From Ulvibacterium sp. (lineage in GTDB: Bacteria; Bacteroidota; Bacteroidia; Flavobacteriales; Flavobacteriaceae): a stretch of DNA of 64,000 nt. Under the pieces are notes generated by a model that worked only from the letters and a program-made list of their open reading frames with translations, was not told the origin of the DNA and did not search any database. A program made the translations under genes and the position numbers. Positions 8,071 to 16,354 of this stretch are shown piece by piece (positions within the stretch are counted from its first letter, which is position 1; each line of letters begins with the position of its first letter). The stretch covers positions 1 to 64,000 of the forward strand of contig NZ_JANQOO010000035.1 of the NCBI RefSeq assembly GCF_028285715.1. The letters are read 5' to 3'.

Positions 8071-8913
8071 CTAAATGGTCTGAGGAAGTGACTGGTTCCA
8101 GACACCGCTCTCCACTGTCTTTTCCACATACCCCTTAAAGTCCGTAGCTTTTCGGCCCAATACCCGTTCCATATCATGGGATACGTCTTGATTTTCCGGA
8201 TTTCCCAATACCTCTTTAAACAAGTAGCCAAAAAGCCAAACATAGGAGTCGGACAGACCGGCGGCTTTCATTCCCGCTTTAAATTCCTCCAGGGAAATAG
8301 GTTGGTAATGGATTTCCTTACCAATTCCTTTCGCTATAGTTTCCACCACTTCCTTAAAGGTGATTTTTCTAGGGCCGGTGACCGTAATGGTCTCGGCATT
8401 ATAGGAATCATCCAGTAATACGTGGGTCACTATCTCGGCAATATCATCCGCATCCACGAAGGGAATCTCAGCCTCTGGCATGGGCAGTGCCAAATGTCCG
8501 GCCAATATGGAATCGAGAAAAGCACCTTCGCTAAAATTTTGATTGAACCAAGAAGCTCTGACCAAGGTATAATTGAGACCGGAATTCGCTACAATCTGTT
8601 CACAGGCCTCTGCCTCTGTCTCTCCTTTTCCCGAAAGAAGGACTACTTTTTCAAGTCCTGCCTTAAGGGCCGCTTCGGTCAATGCACCAATCGCCTCCCT
8701 TGCCCCTGCAACCGCCAGATCAGGATAGTATACGATGTAGGCCCTGTCCATTCCCTGAAGAACTGGTGCATAGGTGGAATGATCGTCCCAGTTAAATGCA
8801 GGGACATTGTTTCTAGAGGCGACCCTTACATGATGTCCTTGTTGGGTCAACCCTTCTACGACTCGGCGACCGGTCTTACCGGTACCTCCGATTACTACGA
8901 TGTTTTGCTTCAT
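8071..8913 (-). CDS. NmrA-like NAD(P)-binding protein
   Basis: This 280-residue atypical short-chain dehydrogenase has the dinucleotide motif GGTGKTGRR at residues 9-17, the signature of NmrA/SDR_a5 proteins that use or sense NADP(H). Further family marks are VVLLSGKGETEAE near residue 90, RASWFNQNFSEG in the middle and a C-terminal helix bundle (SLEEFKAGMKAAG). The usual Tyr-x-x-x-Lys catalytic pair is not evident, so it may be a reductase of quinones or a redox sensor rather than a classical dehydrogenase. It is cotranscribed with a DUF1772 protein 32 bases upstream and probably controlled by the AraC protein of the same cluster. Confidence 0.85.
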   Translation of the reverse strand: MKQNIVVIGGTGKTGRRVVEGLTQQGHHVRVASRNNVPAFNWDDHSTYAPVLQGMDRAYIVYYPDLAVAGAREAIGALTEAALKAGLEKVVLLSGKGETEAEACEQIVANSGLNYTLVRASWFNQNFSEGAFLDSILAGHLALPMPEAEIPFVDADDIAEIVTHVLLDDSYNAETITVTGPRKITFKEVVETIAKGIGKEIHYQPISLEEFKAGMKAAGLSDSYVWLFGYLFKEVLGNPENQDVSHDMERVLGRKATDFKGYVEKTVESGVWNQSLPQTI

Positions 8914-8945
8914 TTTATTTTGATTTTAGATTAAACGTGTTGTTA

Positions 8946-9452
8946 TTATCTGACTGTTTTCACATGGGCGAACAGGGCCAGTACCGCTAAGACAAACGAG
9001 AGTACGGCACAAAGGGTGCGTATGCTATGTAGTCTATTCCAGTTCTGTTCATAGAACGCACGGAATTCCGCAATTTTGGTACTACTCAATTCGGTGATCT
9101 TAAGGACATCCAATTGATTGTTGAGCGGAACATTCCCAAGCCCCGTAACCCCAACGGTCCCTACCAAATAGCAAATGGAAGAAGCCAAGATCAACCAGAA
9201 AGCGGTGGTATTCAGGTTAAATTCATAGATACTTGCAATACTTAAAAAAACTAGGCTCCCAAAAAAAACAAAGTAGAAGGCTGGATTGAGAATGGCCCGG
9301 TTAATGGACTGCATTGTTGTTAGATAATTGGAGTGACCCAAATTTTGGGTACCGGGAATTACGGAAACCGACCAGGCATAAAACAGACCGGCTGAAAGTC
9401 CGGTTAGGACAACGGCTCCGATTAGGACAAAAGATTTAATAGATAGCTCCAT
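8946..9452 (-). CDS. DUF1772 / anthrone oxygenase-like membrane protein
   Basis: This 168-residue protein has four hydrophobic helices (residues about 8-28, 56-76, 84-104 and 146-164). The N-terminal GLSAGLFYAWSVSVIPG and the loop MQSINRAILNPAF are typical of DUF1772, a family that includes fungal anthrone oxygenases. The substrate in bacteria is mostly unknown. It is the first gene downstream of the AraC-type operator and sits in a two-gene unit with the NmrA-like gene. A redox or detoxification role for the pair is inference. Confidence 0.82.
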   Translation of the reverse strand: MELSIKSFVLIGAVVLTGLSAGLFYAWSVSVIPGTQNLGHSNYLTTMQSINRAILNPAFYFVFFGSLVFLSIASIYEFNLNTTAFWLILASSICYLVGTVGVTGLGNVPLNNQLDVLKITELSSTKIAEFRAFYEQNWNRLHSIRTLCAVLSFVLAVLALFAHVKTVR

Positions 9453-9476
9453 GATTCGTAGTTATTAATTATGAAG

Positions 9477-9543
9477 CAAAACTAGCGGGGACTAGGAGGC
9501 CATGCTTGACACTTTAAGCCAAAGTTTTGACAGTTTAGGCCAA
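9477..9543 (-). promoter_or_regulatory. AraC-type tandem operator with -7 box
   Basis: TTGACACTTTAAGCCAA (9506-9522) and TTGACAGTTTAGGCCAA (9527-9543) are direct repeats with 15 of 17 bases identical and a period of exactly 21 bases, two helical turns. This is how AraC/XylS proteins bind. On the minus strand a consensus -7 box TAGTTTTG lies at 9477-9484, 22 bases from the nearer repeat, and the DUF1772 start codon follows at 9452. The AraC gene ends 11 bases on the other side. Confidence 0.7.
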
Positions 9544-9553
9544 GGGGAGATTA

Positions 9554-10543
9554 TTAGGAGATTTTTCGAAATTCGGTAGGGGAGTGGCCTGTCCATCGTT
9601 TAAAGGCACGATTAAATGCACTCTGTTCGGAGAAACCGGTTTCAAATGCGATTTCGGCGATACTTCTATTGGAATTTTTGAGGAGGTTTTTGGCCAGTTC
9701 TTTCTGTGTTTTTTTGATCAGATCACGATAGGTTACCCCATTTTCCGAGAGCCTTCGGGTGAGTGTCCGGTTGCTCATACCAATATGATCGCAAATTTGT
9801 AGGATACTTGGAATTCCACTGGGAAGGGCATCCCTAATCAACGATTCCACGTCCGAAGACAATTTGCCGATACTTACCTGAAGTCCGTTGGTCTCTTCCT
9901 CCACCCGTTCTACCAAAAATTGGTTGATGCTCGCGTCTGCCTTGGCGGTCCGTGTCTCAAGGTCGGATGTGCTGTAGGTAATGGAGTAAGAAGGCTGATT
10001 GAATAAAACTGGACATCGAAAAGCCTTTTGATAGCTGCTCATATCTTTTGGGGCATTATGCTTAAAAGTCACCTGTATAGGAACCATATCGGTTTCGGTC
10101 ATGGCCTGAAGAACAACTACCGTTGCCGATAAAGTAGCTTCATTGGACAGTTCCAGACCCCTTCGATGGGGTTCTCTATGCAGGTAGATATGCGATCGAT
10201 CCGCATTTTTCTCCACGGTGAAAACATAGGTGTTGGAAAGTAGCTTAAAATAGCGCTCGCTTCTTTCAAAAATTTCCCCTGCCCAGGAACAGGTTCTCCA
10301 GGAAAGACCCAATACCCCGTAGTCTTCTATTTTCATTTCTTGCCCGACCCGGACCGAGAATCCAGGACCTAATTTTTCATCAAGGATTTCATGCAATTCA
10401 AAGAATTGTTCGGCAGGTACGGCCTTTATTTGGTCTATGGAGTCGATCGGGGTGGGTAGATTCTTAAAAGCATCCCTATGCATGCCCTCATCAATGGCAT
10501 GATGAATCACTTTTTTATAGAGACTTATCGAAATGTAATTCAT
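9554..10543 (-). CDS. AraC-family transcriptional regulator
   Basis: The protein has 329 residues from the ATG at 10543 (MNYISISLYKK); an upstream in-frame start at 10591 would add 16 residues with no support. Residues about 20-200 match the arabinose-binding-like domain of OruR/ArgR-type regulators, with GVLGLSWRTC and RRGLELSNEAT. The C-terminal 100 residues hold two helix-turn-helix motifs: SILQICDHIGMSNRTLTRR and SIAEIAFETGFSEQSAFNR, followed by RWTGHSPTEFR, the family signature. Targets are probably the adjacent DUF1772-NmrA unit, whose promoter has a 21-base-period tandem site. The inducer is unknown. Confidence 0.9.
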   Translation of the reverse strand: MNYISISLYKKVIHHAIDEGMHRDAFKNLPTPIDSIDQIKAVPAEQFFELHEILDEKLGPGFSVRVGQEMKIEDYGVLGLSWRTCSWAGEIFERSERYFKLLSNTYVFTVEKNADRSHIYLHREPHRRGLELSNEATLSATVVVLQAMTETDMVPIQVTFKHNAPKDMSSYQKAFRCPVLFNQPSYSITYSTSDLETRTAKADASINQFLVERVEEETNGLQVSIGKLSSDVESLIRDALPSGIPSILQICDHIGMSNRTLTRRLSENGVTYRDLIKKTQKELAKNLLKNSNRSIAEIAFETGFSEQSAFNRAFKRWTGHSPTEFRKIS

Positions 10544-10743
10544 GTAGGGATATAAAGTTGAAGTAACCCTGTGTAGGTAAGATACGAACAATTGGCGAAC
10601 CCTTGGACCGTATCATACCCTAACTTATCATCTTTGTTCGGTACATTATTTTTTACCATAGCCTTTTAGGGTTGTGGGCCATAAGTAGTGGCAATTCAAA
10701 CTTCAATAGGATACAAAGAATGCTTTACTCTTAATTTGGGTCA

Positions 10744-10812
10744 TTTCACTTTCCCATTTCGTCGCTTCATGTTAAACAACAGAAAACTGCCAGTGCTTCT
10801 TATCTAGTTTTG
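10744..10812 (+). promoter_or_regulatory. Promoter with tandem TTTCA operator, site 1 of 3
   Basis: The -7 box TAGTTTTG is at 10805-10812. Sixty-one bases upstream starts a 31-base element (10744-10774) with TTTCACTT and, 21 bases on, CTTCATGT, preceded by TTCGTCG. The element matches the one at 14432-14462 at 20 of 31 positions, and the distance to the -7 box is identical. It drives the acidic protein gene starting at 10840. Confidence 0.55.
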
Positions 10813-10839
10813 TCCAAGAAATTAAAAACCATTAAAAAC

Positions 10840-11232
10840 ATGAAAACGTTTAGCACAATTTTTATCACAGGTACGATTATCGGTTCTATTATGATTATGG
10901 GAAACGAACCGGATTTTAATAGGGGCCTATCTGAGGTTGACCCATCTTTTGAGCTCACTGAGGTGAACGCCACGGAAGAGGACATTTTCGATTCTGAACT
11001 TGATATAGATTTTGATAAGTTGTTCCCTCCGGAACCAGAAATGGAACTATCGCTCGATCAGATAGAATATCTTGAGTTGGATGAAGAAATCCAATTGGAT
11101 TTTAGTGCGGAGATGAACGAACCGGAGTTCCATATCAATTATGATCAATTGTTTCCTGTGGAAGACGAAATCATATTGACCTTGGATGAAATTGAGTACC
11201 TCGAAATTGAAGATGAGGAAATCCTGCTTTAA
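10840..11232 (+). CDS. Acidic secreted or membrane-tethered protein with internal duplication
   Basis: The product has 130 residues from the ATG at 10840; the TTG at 10810 lies inside the promoter, so it is not the start. A hydrophobic N-terminus (FSTIFITGTIIGSIMIMG) is followed by a very acidic body. Two related halves are visible: IDFDKLFPPEPEMELSLDQI then EYLELDEE, and INYDQLFPVEDEIILTLDEI then EYLEIEDEE. I do not recognise a family. The acidic repeats might bind calcium or a basic partner. The next genes are a LytS/LytR pair, and this gene's promoter shares an operator with two others nearby, so it is a likely member of that system's output. Confidence 0.65.
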   Translation: MKTFSTIFITGTIIGSIMIMGNEPDFNRGLSEVDPSFELTEVNATEEDIFDSELDIDFDKLFPPEPEMELSLDQIEYLELDEEIQLDFSAEMNEPEFHINYDQLFPVEDEIILTLDEIEYLEIEDEEILL

Positions 11233-11282
11233 GCAGAAGCGTAGAGAAACGGATAGCTCCGAACTAGGAACAAAGACCTTTT

Positions 11283-11312
11283 AAAGCCTTTAACTTCAAA
11301 TTAAAGGCTTTT
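11283..11312 (+). terminator. Terminator after the acidic protein gene
   Basis: AAAGCCTTTAA (11283-11293) pairs perfectly with TTAAAGGCTTT (11301-11311) around a 7-base loop and is followed by T. It separates the acidic protein gene from the kinase gene that starts 24 bases later. Confidence 0.7.
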
Positions 11313-11336
11313 GTCCATTCAAGAACTTAATAAACT

Positions 11337-12419
11337 ATGCCTATATTTATTAAAAGATCCTTTCCCATGCGTCCAAATTCTGGAATTGGTACCCTACATT
11401 TACTTAAAGTTTCCTTGCTCGTCACTTTTTTGGTGATACTTCCTCGCGCTGTTGGGTATTTAAATGTAATCGAATTTGGGTCCCGGTATTTTTCCGGGGC
11501 GCCCCTATCGGATTTAGTTCTGAGGATAATCGTGTTTTTTTTGTTTTCCTGGATCGTTTTGGAACTTAACGTAAATGGACAACGCTTTTTTCCCCAAGTC
11601 CCGAAGACCTATAGGATTCTTGGCATTTATGTAGTTAATGTTGTCCTGGTGTTTGCGGCTTCGGAAGTTTTCAGGTTCGTACACCCCAAGGTTACCCAAA
11701 TAGGGTTGGAAGAAAACGCGCCTAAATTTTTGGAAGCCATCTTTTTTGCATTGGCGCTAATTCTCATCCTCATATCGAGTATCCTCCGGTTACAGAAGAC
11801 AAGACAGGATAAAATGCTCGAAAATGCCGAATTGCGGGAACATAATATACAGAAGGAGCTTTCTGCCCTAAAAAATCAGATCAATCCCCATTTTCTATTC
11901 AATTCCCTAAACTCCCTTAGCGCCTTGGTACGGGAAAACAAGAAAGCCTCGTCTTTTGTCAAAAACCTTTCATTTTTGTACCGCTATATTTTGCAGAGTG
12001 GAGACCTTGATTTGGTTACGGTCAAAGAGGAACTGCGATTTCTACGAAGTTATTTGGACCTTATAGGGGTCCGTTACGGAACTAAAATAAAACACGATAT
12101 AAAAATTGAAGAATTGGCCCTTACAAGGCAAATCCCACCTTTGGCCCTACAATTATTGGTGGAAAATGGAATAAAGCACAATGAAATATCTGAGAAACAT
12201 CCTCTGGAAATCAAAGTGTATTCAACTAAAAACGCCTTGGTGGTCGAAAATAGGATAAGGCCTAGAAAGTCTTTTGTGCAAAGCAACGGCATTGGGCTTT
12301 CCAACTTGGACAGGCGTTATAAATTACTAATGGGAAAAAATATTTCCATTCGACAAAAGGAAGGCAACTTCATAGTAGAACTCCCAATTATTAAAGTAAA
12401 TGAAAGTAGTAATCGTTGA
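11337..12419 (+). CDS. LytS/YehU-type sensor histidine kinase
   Basis: This 360-residue protein has four hydrophobic segments in residues 20-150, a short coiled linker (QDKMLENAELREHN) and a His_kinase domain with phospho-acceptor His185 in NQINPHFLFNSLNS. The ATP-binding part carries LVENGIKHN (N box) and NGIGLSNLDRRY (G box). It would autophosphorylate and pass the phosphate to the LytTR regulator whose gene overlaps its end by 20 bases. The signal is unknown because there is no extracellular domain of note. Three promoters with a common operator flank the pair, suggesting a local regulon. Confidence 0.9.
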   Translation: MPIFIKRSFPMRPNSGIGTLHLLKVSLLVTFLVILPRAVGYLNVIEFGSRYFSGAPLSDLVLRIIVFFLFSWIVLELNVNGQRFFPQVPKTYRILGIYVVNVVLVFAASEVFRFVHPKVTQIGLEENAPKFLEAIFFALALILILISSILRLQKTRQDKMLENAELREHNIQKELSALKNQINPHFLFNSLNSLSALVRENKKASSFVKNLSFLYRYILQSGDLDLVTVKEELRFLRSYLDLIGVRYGTKIKHDIKIEELALTRQIPPLALQLLVENGIKHNEISEKHPLEIKVYSTKNALVVENRIRPRKSFVQSNGIGLSNLDRRYKLLMGKNISIRQKEGNFIVELPIIKVNESSNR

Positions 12420-13161
12420 AGATGAAATAGCGGCAAGTGAAAATCTGATTTTTTTATTGAAAGAATTAGAACCCAACCTGGAATTGCTTCAAGTCCTGGA
12501 CACTGTGGATGCAGCAGTGGCTTATTTTTCGACTACAACGGATGCCCAATTGGTGTTTATGGACATTCATTTGGCAGATGGGATTTCTTTCGAAATTTTT
12601 GAGCGGGTCTCCATAACGGTCCCCATCATCTTTACGACCGCATATGATCAATACGCCCTAAAGGCCTTCAAAGTCAATAGCATTGATTACTTGTTGAAAC
12701 CTATCATGGAGGAAGAACTGGAGGCAGCTTTGGACAAATTTAAACAACGGAGTAGCACTACCACTATCCATACGGGCCAGGTTGATGCCATTTTGAGTCT
12801 AATGCGGTCCCAAAGTGTTAATTACAAGACGACCTATTTGGTTCATCACAAGGATGAAATGGTTCCTATTAAAACCAAGGATATTGCATTTTTTTATATT
12901 GATATGGGTGTGGTGAAAGCTGTGACCTATGCCAATAAACCATATGCTATTGAAAAAAAATTGGAAGATATTGAAGCCGAACTAGATCCGGCCTATTTTA
13001 AAAGGGTCAACAGGCAATACGTAGTGCAAAAAGAAGCCATTGCCAATTTGAAATATTACTTTAACGGCAAACTTATTTTGCAGACAAACCCCCCGGCAAA
13101 GGAACGGATCGTAATAAGTAAGGCCAAGGCTACGGAATTCAAATCTTGGGTAAACCGTTAA
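12400..13161 (+). CDS. LytR/AlgR-type response regulator (receiver + LytTR)
   Basis: The protein has 253 residues. The receiver domain has acidic pocket Glu8-Asp9, phospho-acceptor Asp55 (VFMDIHLADG), Thr80 and Lys100 (DYLLKPI). The C-terminal LytTR domain spans about 150-253 (IKTKDIAFFYIDMG, FKRVNRQYVVQKEAI, KATEFKSWV). The gene overlaps the kinase gene by 20 bases, so the two are translationally coupled partners. LytTR proteins bind direct repeats about 21 bases apart, and just such repeats occur upstream of the genes at 10840, 14548 and 16355. Confidence 0.92.
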   Translation: MKVVIVEDEIAASENLIFLLKELEPNLELLQVLDTVDAAVAYFSTTTDAQLVFMDIHLADGISFEIFERVSITVPIIFTTAYDQYALKAFKVNSIDYLLKPIMEEELEAALDKFKQRSSTTTIHTGQVDAILSLMRSQSVNYKTTYLVHHKDEMVPIKTKDIAFFYIDMGVVKAVTYANKPYAIEKKLEDIEAELDPAYFKRVNRQYVVQKEAIANLKYYFNGKLILQTNPPAKERIVISKAKATEFKSWVNR

Positions 13162-13382
13162 CAGCGTATTGCCGAATGATGTGAGATTCCGAAAAATACT
13201 TTCTTTTGCAATGAAAATCGAGCAGTTCCAATGACTGATGCTGTTTGGATAGCGTATTAAGGGAAACCCTGAAGATTTTAGGCAAGAGACTTGGAAGTTC
13301 GGGATAAAAAAAGAAATAAGGGGTATTTTAGATTATGGAAAACTGCCCAAAATAGGTATAAGAAAGGAATAAATTTTTTGGT

Positions 13383-14408
13383 ATGGGAAGGTTCTTTGTA
13401 TTGATCATTTTTTTTATAGGTTATGAGGCCCAATCGCAAAATTTGGCCCAGCTTTATGAGAGGGTAAGTTCTTCCGTTGTGGTAATAAATGTGGAGAGTG
13501 TGGCACCGGAAGGAGAAGGGATTTCCTTTCAACTTTCAATGGTCGGCTCACAAGGATCAGGTGTCCTGGTAAGGGATGATGGTCTAATTTGGACGGCTGC
13601 ACATGTTATCCAATCGGCAGAAAGGATTACCGTGGATTTTTTGGATGGGGATAGTTATCCCGCGGAGGTTGTAGCATCCAGTCCTTTGGCGGACGTTGCT
13701 GCTATAAAAGTCTCGGATCAATTTCAATTGAAGGAAAAGAAAGTAGCGGTACTAGGCAATTCCGATGAGGCACGGATTGGGGAGGATGTTTTTGTAATTG
13801 GCGCTCCGCATGGGTTTAAGCAATCCCTGACCTGTGGAATTTTGAGTGGTCGTTATGTACCCGATAAATTAAGCAACGACTTTGAACAGGTTGAGTTTTT
13901 ACAAACCGATGCGGCCATAAACCCCGGAAATTCTGGTGGACCGCTATTTAACATGAAAGGGGAGGTCATAGGGGTTGCCAGTAGCATCTACACTACTTCT
14001 GGTGGATTTGATGGAATAGGCTTTGTCGCCCCGTCCAATAGTGCCCAAAAGCTTTTGAAGGATACCAATAGTCCGTGGACGGGTATGGAAACCCTTTTAT
14101 TGACCCCGGAATTGGCGGGAGTATTGAATGTTCCCCAAAAATCCGGTTTATTGGTGGTTGTAGTATCCTCCAAGGGGTCGGCCAGTAAATTGGGTCTTCA
14201 AGGCGGTTACATTCCGGCCACCATCAATGACACCGAGTTATTACTTGGAGGTGATATCATTTTAGAGGTGGCGGGAATTAAGTTTGAAGACAAAAACTCC
14301 AGGTCATTGATCAAACAAAAACTTACGGAATTTAAGAAAGGCGATTTAATACCCATTGTTATTCTGAGGAATGGCCAAATAGGTTCGGCCCAATTTCAAA
14401 AGCAGTAA
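13383..14408 (+). CDS. HtrA/DegP-like periplasmic serine protease with PDZ domain
   Basis: The protein has 341 residues and a signal peptide (FFVLIIFFIGYEAQSQ). The trypsin-like triad is complete: His74 in TAAHVIQ, Asp104 in LADVAAIKV and Ser184 in NPGNSGGPLF. A degenerate PDZ domain follows (VPQKSGLLVVVVSSKGSASK, GGDIILEVAG). It has one PDZ where DegP has two, closer to DegS-like or short S1C proteases. It would degrade or process misfolded envelope proteins. It follows the LytS/LytR pair by 221 bases with no clear promoter of the shared type, so its control is unclear. Confidence 0.88.
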   Translation: MGRFFVLIIFFIGYEAQSQNLAQLYERVSSSVVVINVESVAPEGEGISFQLSMVGSQGSGVLVRDDGLIWTAAHVIQSAERITVDFLDGDSYPAEVVASSPLADVAAIKVSDQFQLKEKKVAVLGNSDEARIGEDVFVIGAPHGFKQSLTCGILSGRYVPDKLSNDFEQVEFLQTDAAINPGNSGGPLFNMKGEVIGVASSIYTTSGGFDGIGFVAPSNSAQKLLKDTNSPWTGMETLLLTPELAGVLNVPQKSGLLVVVVSSKGSASKLGLQGGYIPATINDTELLLGGDIILEVAGIKFEDKNSRSLIKQKLTEFKKGDLIPIVILRNGQIGSAQFQKQ

Positions 14409-14431
14409 CAGTTCACTTTCCACTTGGGAAG

Positions 14432-14500
14432 TTTCATTCCCTAAAATCGTCGTTTCACTCTAAAACTCGTGATAAGGCCGCAAAGCCTAAACTACTTTTG
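14432..14500 (+). promoter_or_regulatory. Promoter with tandem TTTCA operator, site 2 of 3
   Basis: GTTTCATTC (14431-14439) and GTTTCACTC (14452-14460) are 21 bases apart. The consensus -7 box TACTTTTG (14493-14500) starts 61 bases after 14432. The layout equals that at 10744-10812. It drives the DUF6515 gene and its neighbour. Confidence 0.6.
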
Positions 14501-14547
14501 TGCAAGGAAAATAAAGGAATTTTCCGCAATGCATAAAACTAGAAATC

Positions 14548-15168
14548 ATGAGAACAAGAATTTTATCAACAGTATTTGCCCTATCCACTTTTACACTCCT
14601 TTCTGAAAATGTGGAGGCCCAAAGCAGGTCATCCAAGAATCAAAAAGGGAAAATTGAAAGGAATATGAGCCATAAGGGCCACAGCTACAGAACTAAACCC
14701 ATAGGGAGAAAACCATATTATAGATATCCTAGACATCGGCGTTATGTTAGAACCCTGCCTTATGGACATAGGAGATTCTATTTTGGAGGACTACAGTATT
14801 ACTTCCATGCCGGGATTTATTATACGTCGTATGGGGATTCCTATGTAGTCGTACTTCCTCCCCCCGGGTTTAGAATTGCCGTACTTCCAGTCGGGTATGT
14901 TAGGGTAATGGTAGGGCCAAGTATATATTATTATCATTCCGGGATATACTACACGGAAATTGAGAGCCGCAATGACCAGGAGAACTATGAGGTGGCCGAA
15001 CCACCGGTCGGCGGAATTATTGAAGCGCTTCCCGAGGAGGCTGAAAAAGTAGAGATCGATGGAAAAGTTCTATACGACCACAACGGAACATTATATAAAG
15101 AAATTCAGCAAAAGGGAGGGAAGATAGGGTATGAAATCGTCTATGTCTCCAATGAAACCGAAGCATAA
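14548..15168 (+). CDS. DUF6515-like Tyr/Gly-rich secreted protein
   Basis: The protein has 206 residues with a signal peptide (LSTVFALSTFTLLSENVEAQ), a basic stretch (GKIERNMSHKGHSYRTK) and three copies of a beta-hairpin motif: YYFHAGIYYTSYGDSYVVVL, IYYYHSGIYYTEI and LYDHNGTLYKEI. Between them are LPPPGFRIAVLPVGYVRV-type strands. This pattern, YYxHxGIYY with proline-glycine turns, is that of DUF6515 proteins, whose function is unknown. It forms an operon with the charged protein 20 bases downstream. Confidence 0.7.
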   Translation: MRTRILSTVFALSTFTLLSENVEAQSRSSKNQKGKIERNMSHKGHSYRTKPIGRKPYYRYPRHRRYVRTLPYGHRRFYFGGLQYYFHAGIYYTSYGDSYVVVLPPPGFRIAVLPVGYVRVMVGPSIYYYHSGIYYTEIESRNDQENYEVAEPPVGGIIEALPEEAEKVEIDGKVLYDHNGTLYKEIQQKGGKIGYEIVYVSNETEA

Positions 15169-15188
15169 TCCTTTTAAATAAAAATGAA

Positions 15189-15923
15189 ATGAGAACCAAG
15201 ATTACACTATCGATTTTTGTAGCAATGTTCGGTCTTTTACTACAAGGTCAAAACGCAAAAGAAGCCATTCAAAACACAAAACAAGTTGCTGAAGGAAAAA
15301 AGAGTCTGCAGCGTGATATGCAAGAGCTGGAAGCTTTTAAGGTCAAGACCACTGCTTTGAATACGGCGTTTGAGGAGCGAAACACCGAGAAGTCAAATGA
15401 ACTAAAAGCAAGCATTATCCAGGATATGGTCCGGGAAGTAGGGCAAAGTGGGGAAAAGGCAAAAAAGGCCCGTATGGAAATTGCCCAAAGTTCATCCGAG
15501 GTACGTTCCGAGAGAAGGGAAATAAGGAGGGATAGGGAAGATTCTGACCGGGGCAGATATGACAGAAGGGATGATGAGCGGGATTTGGCTAGGGATAAGG
15601 CCAATGCCCGGGATGATCGCAGGGACAGAAGGGATGATATCGGTGATTTTCAAAAGCAGATAGATCGGGCCGAACGGCAAGCCGCCATTCTGGAAAAACT
15701 CCGGACGTATAATTTTGGGTTTGAAGCCCTGGCTATGGAAAAGGCCCTGGCCCATAAAGCCCTGGTAACCGAGTTTAAGGATATTTTGCTAGATGATATT
15801 GCGGCTACCAAGCGGGAATTGGGCGAAGATGTTAGGGAAAGTCGTGAGGATCGAAGGGAAAGAAGGGACGACCGCAATGAACGCAACGAACTCGATTCAA
15901 GAAGGAAATGGGGAAGAGGTTAA
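15189..15923 (+). CDS. Highly charged Arg/Asp-rich exported protein, unknown
   Basis: This 244-residue protein has a signal peptide (LSIFVAMFGLLLQGQNA), a helical segment (residues 25-105) and two very charged low-complexity blocks made of RRD, RDDRR and RERRDDR units (about 108-150 and 215-235). An amphipathic helix lies between them (KQIDRAERQAAILEKLRTY). Most of it should be alpha-helical or coiled coil. I do not recognise a family. It sits 20 bases behind the DUF6515 gene under the same operator-bearing promoter and ahead of a strong terminator, so the two probably act together in the envelope. Confidence 0.65.
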   Translation: MRTKITLSIFVAMFGLLLQGQNAKEAIQNTKQVAEGKKSLQRDMQELEAFKVKTTALNTAFEERNTEKSNELKASIIQDMVREVGQSGEKAKKARMEIAQSSSEVRSERREIRRDREDSDRGRYDRRDDERDLARDKANARDDRRDRRDDIGDFQKQIDRAERQAAILEKLRTYNFGFEALAMEKALAHKALVTEFKDILLDDIAATKRELGEDVRESREDRRERRDDRNERNELDSRRKWGRG

Positions 15924-15946
15924 TACATAAAACGGGTACTATTCAG

Positions 15947-15979
15947 AAAACGGCCTTGTACTGCAACAAGGCCGTTTTT
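15947..15979 (+). terminator. Strong terminator
   Basis: AAAACGGCCTTGT (15947-15959) pairs with ACAAGGCCGTTTT (15966-15978), thirteen perfect pairs, a 6-base loop and a T tail. It ends the DUF6515 operon. Confidence 0.9.
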
Positions 15980-16105
15980 CTTGGTGGCGTTCTAAAAAAA
16001 TATGGGGGTTTCCCTGAAATTACTTTGTCCCAAGATACTCGTATTCGTTAGAAGCGGGTAACCTTGAATTTTTGATGGATAGTACCTCGCAATCGGTTAA
16101 GGTCA

Positions 16106-16174
16106 CTTCAACAGGGAATTAGGTCGTTTCGGTTATGTATTGCCCATTTTCAGAGGGTATCCAAAGTATTTTTG
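16106..16174 (+). promoter_or_regulatory. Promoter with tandem TTTCA operator, site 3 of 3
   Basis: CTTCA starts at 16106 and TCGTTTC lies at 16124-16130. The -7 box TATTTTTG is at 16167-16174, again 61 bases from the left half-site. The match to the other two sites is weaker (15 of 31 positions against site 2) but both half-site cores line up. It drives the lipoprotein gene at 16355, leaving a leader of about 175 bases. Confidence 0.45.
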
Positions 16175-16354
16175 GTCTAGAAACTAAAATCAAAACAAGA
16201 TGAAGTCAATTAGAAAACATTTGGAAATTCGATGGAATGCAAATTCAGGTCAGGAGTTTACCCTCCAAAAACAACATCAAGAATTCAACCTGCAGTATGC
16301 AGAAGACGGGGAAGAAATATTTTTATTCATTTAATAACGATAAATCCAAAGGCA

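Noticed and set aside
15269-15886. Serine-rich frames opposite the charged protein gene
   Set aside because: They are antisense shadows of the Arg/Asp codon repeats of the gene at 15189.
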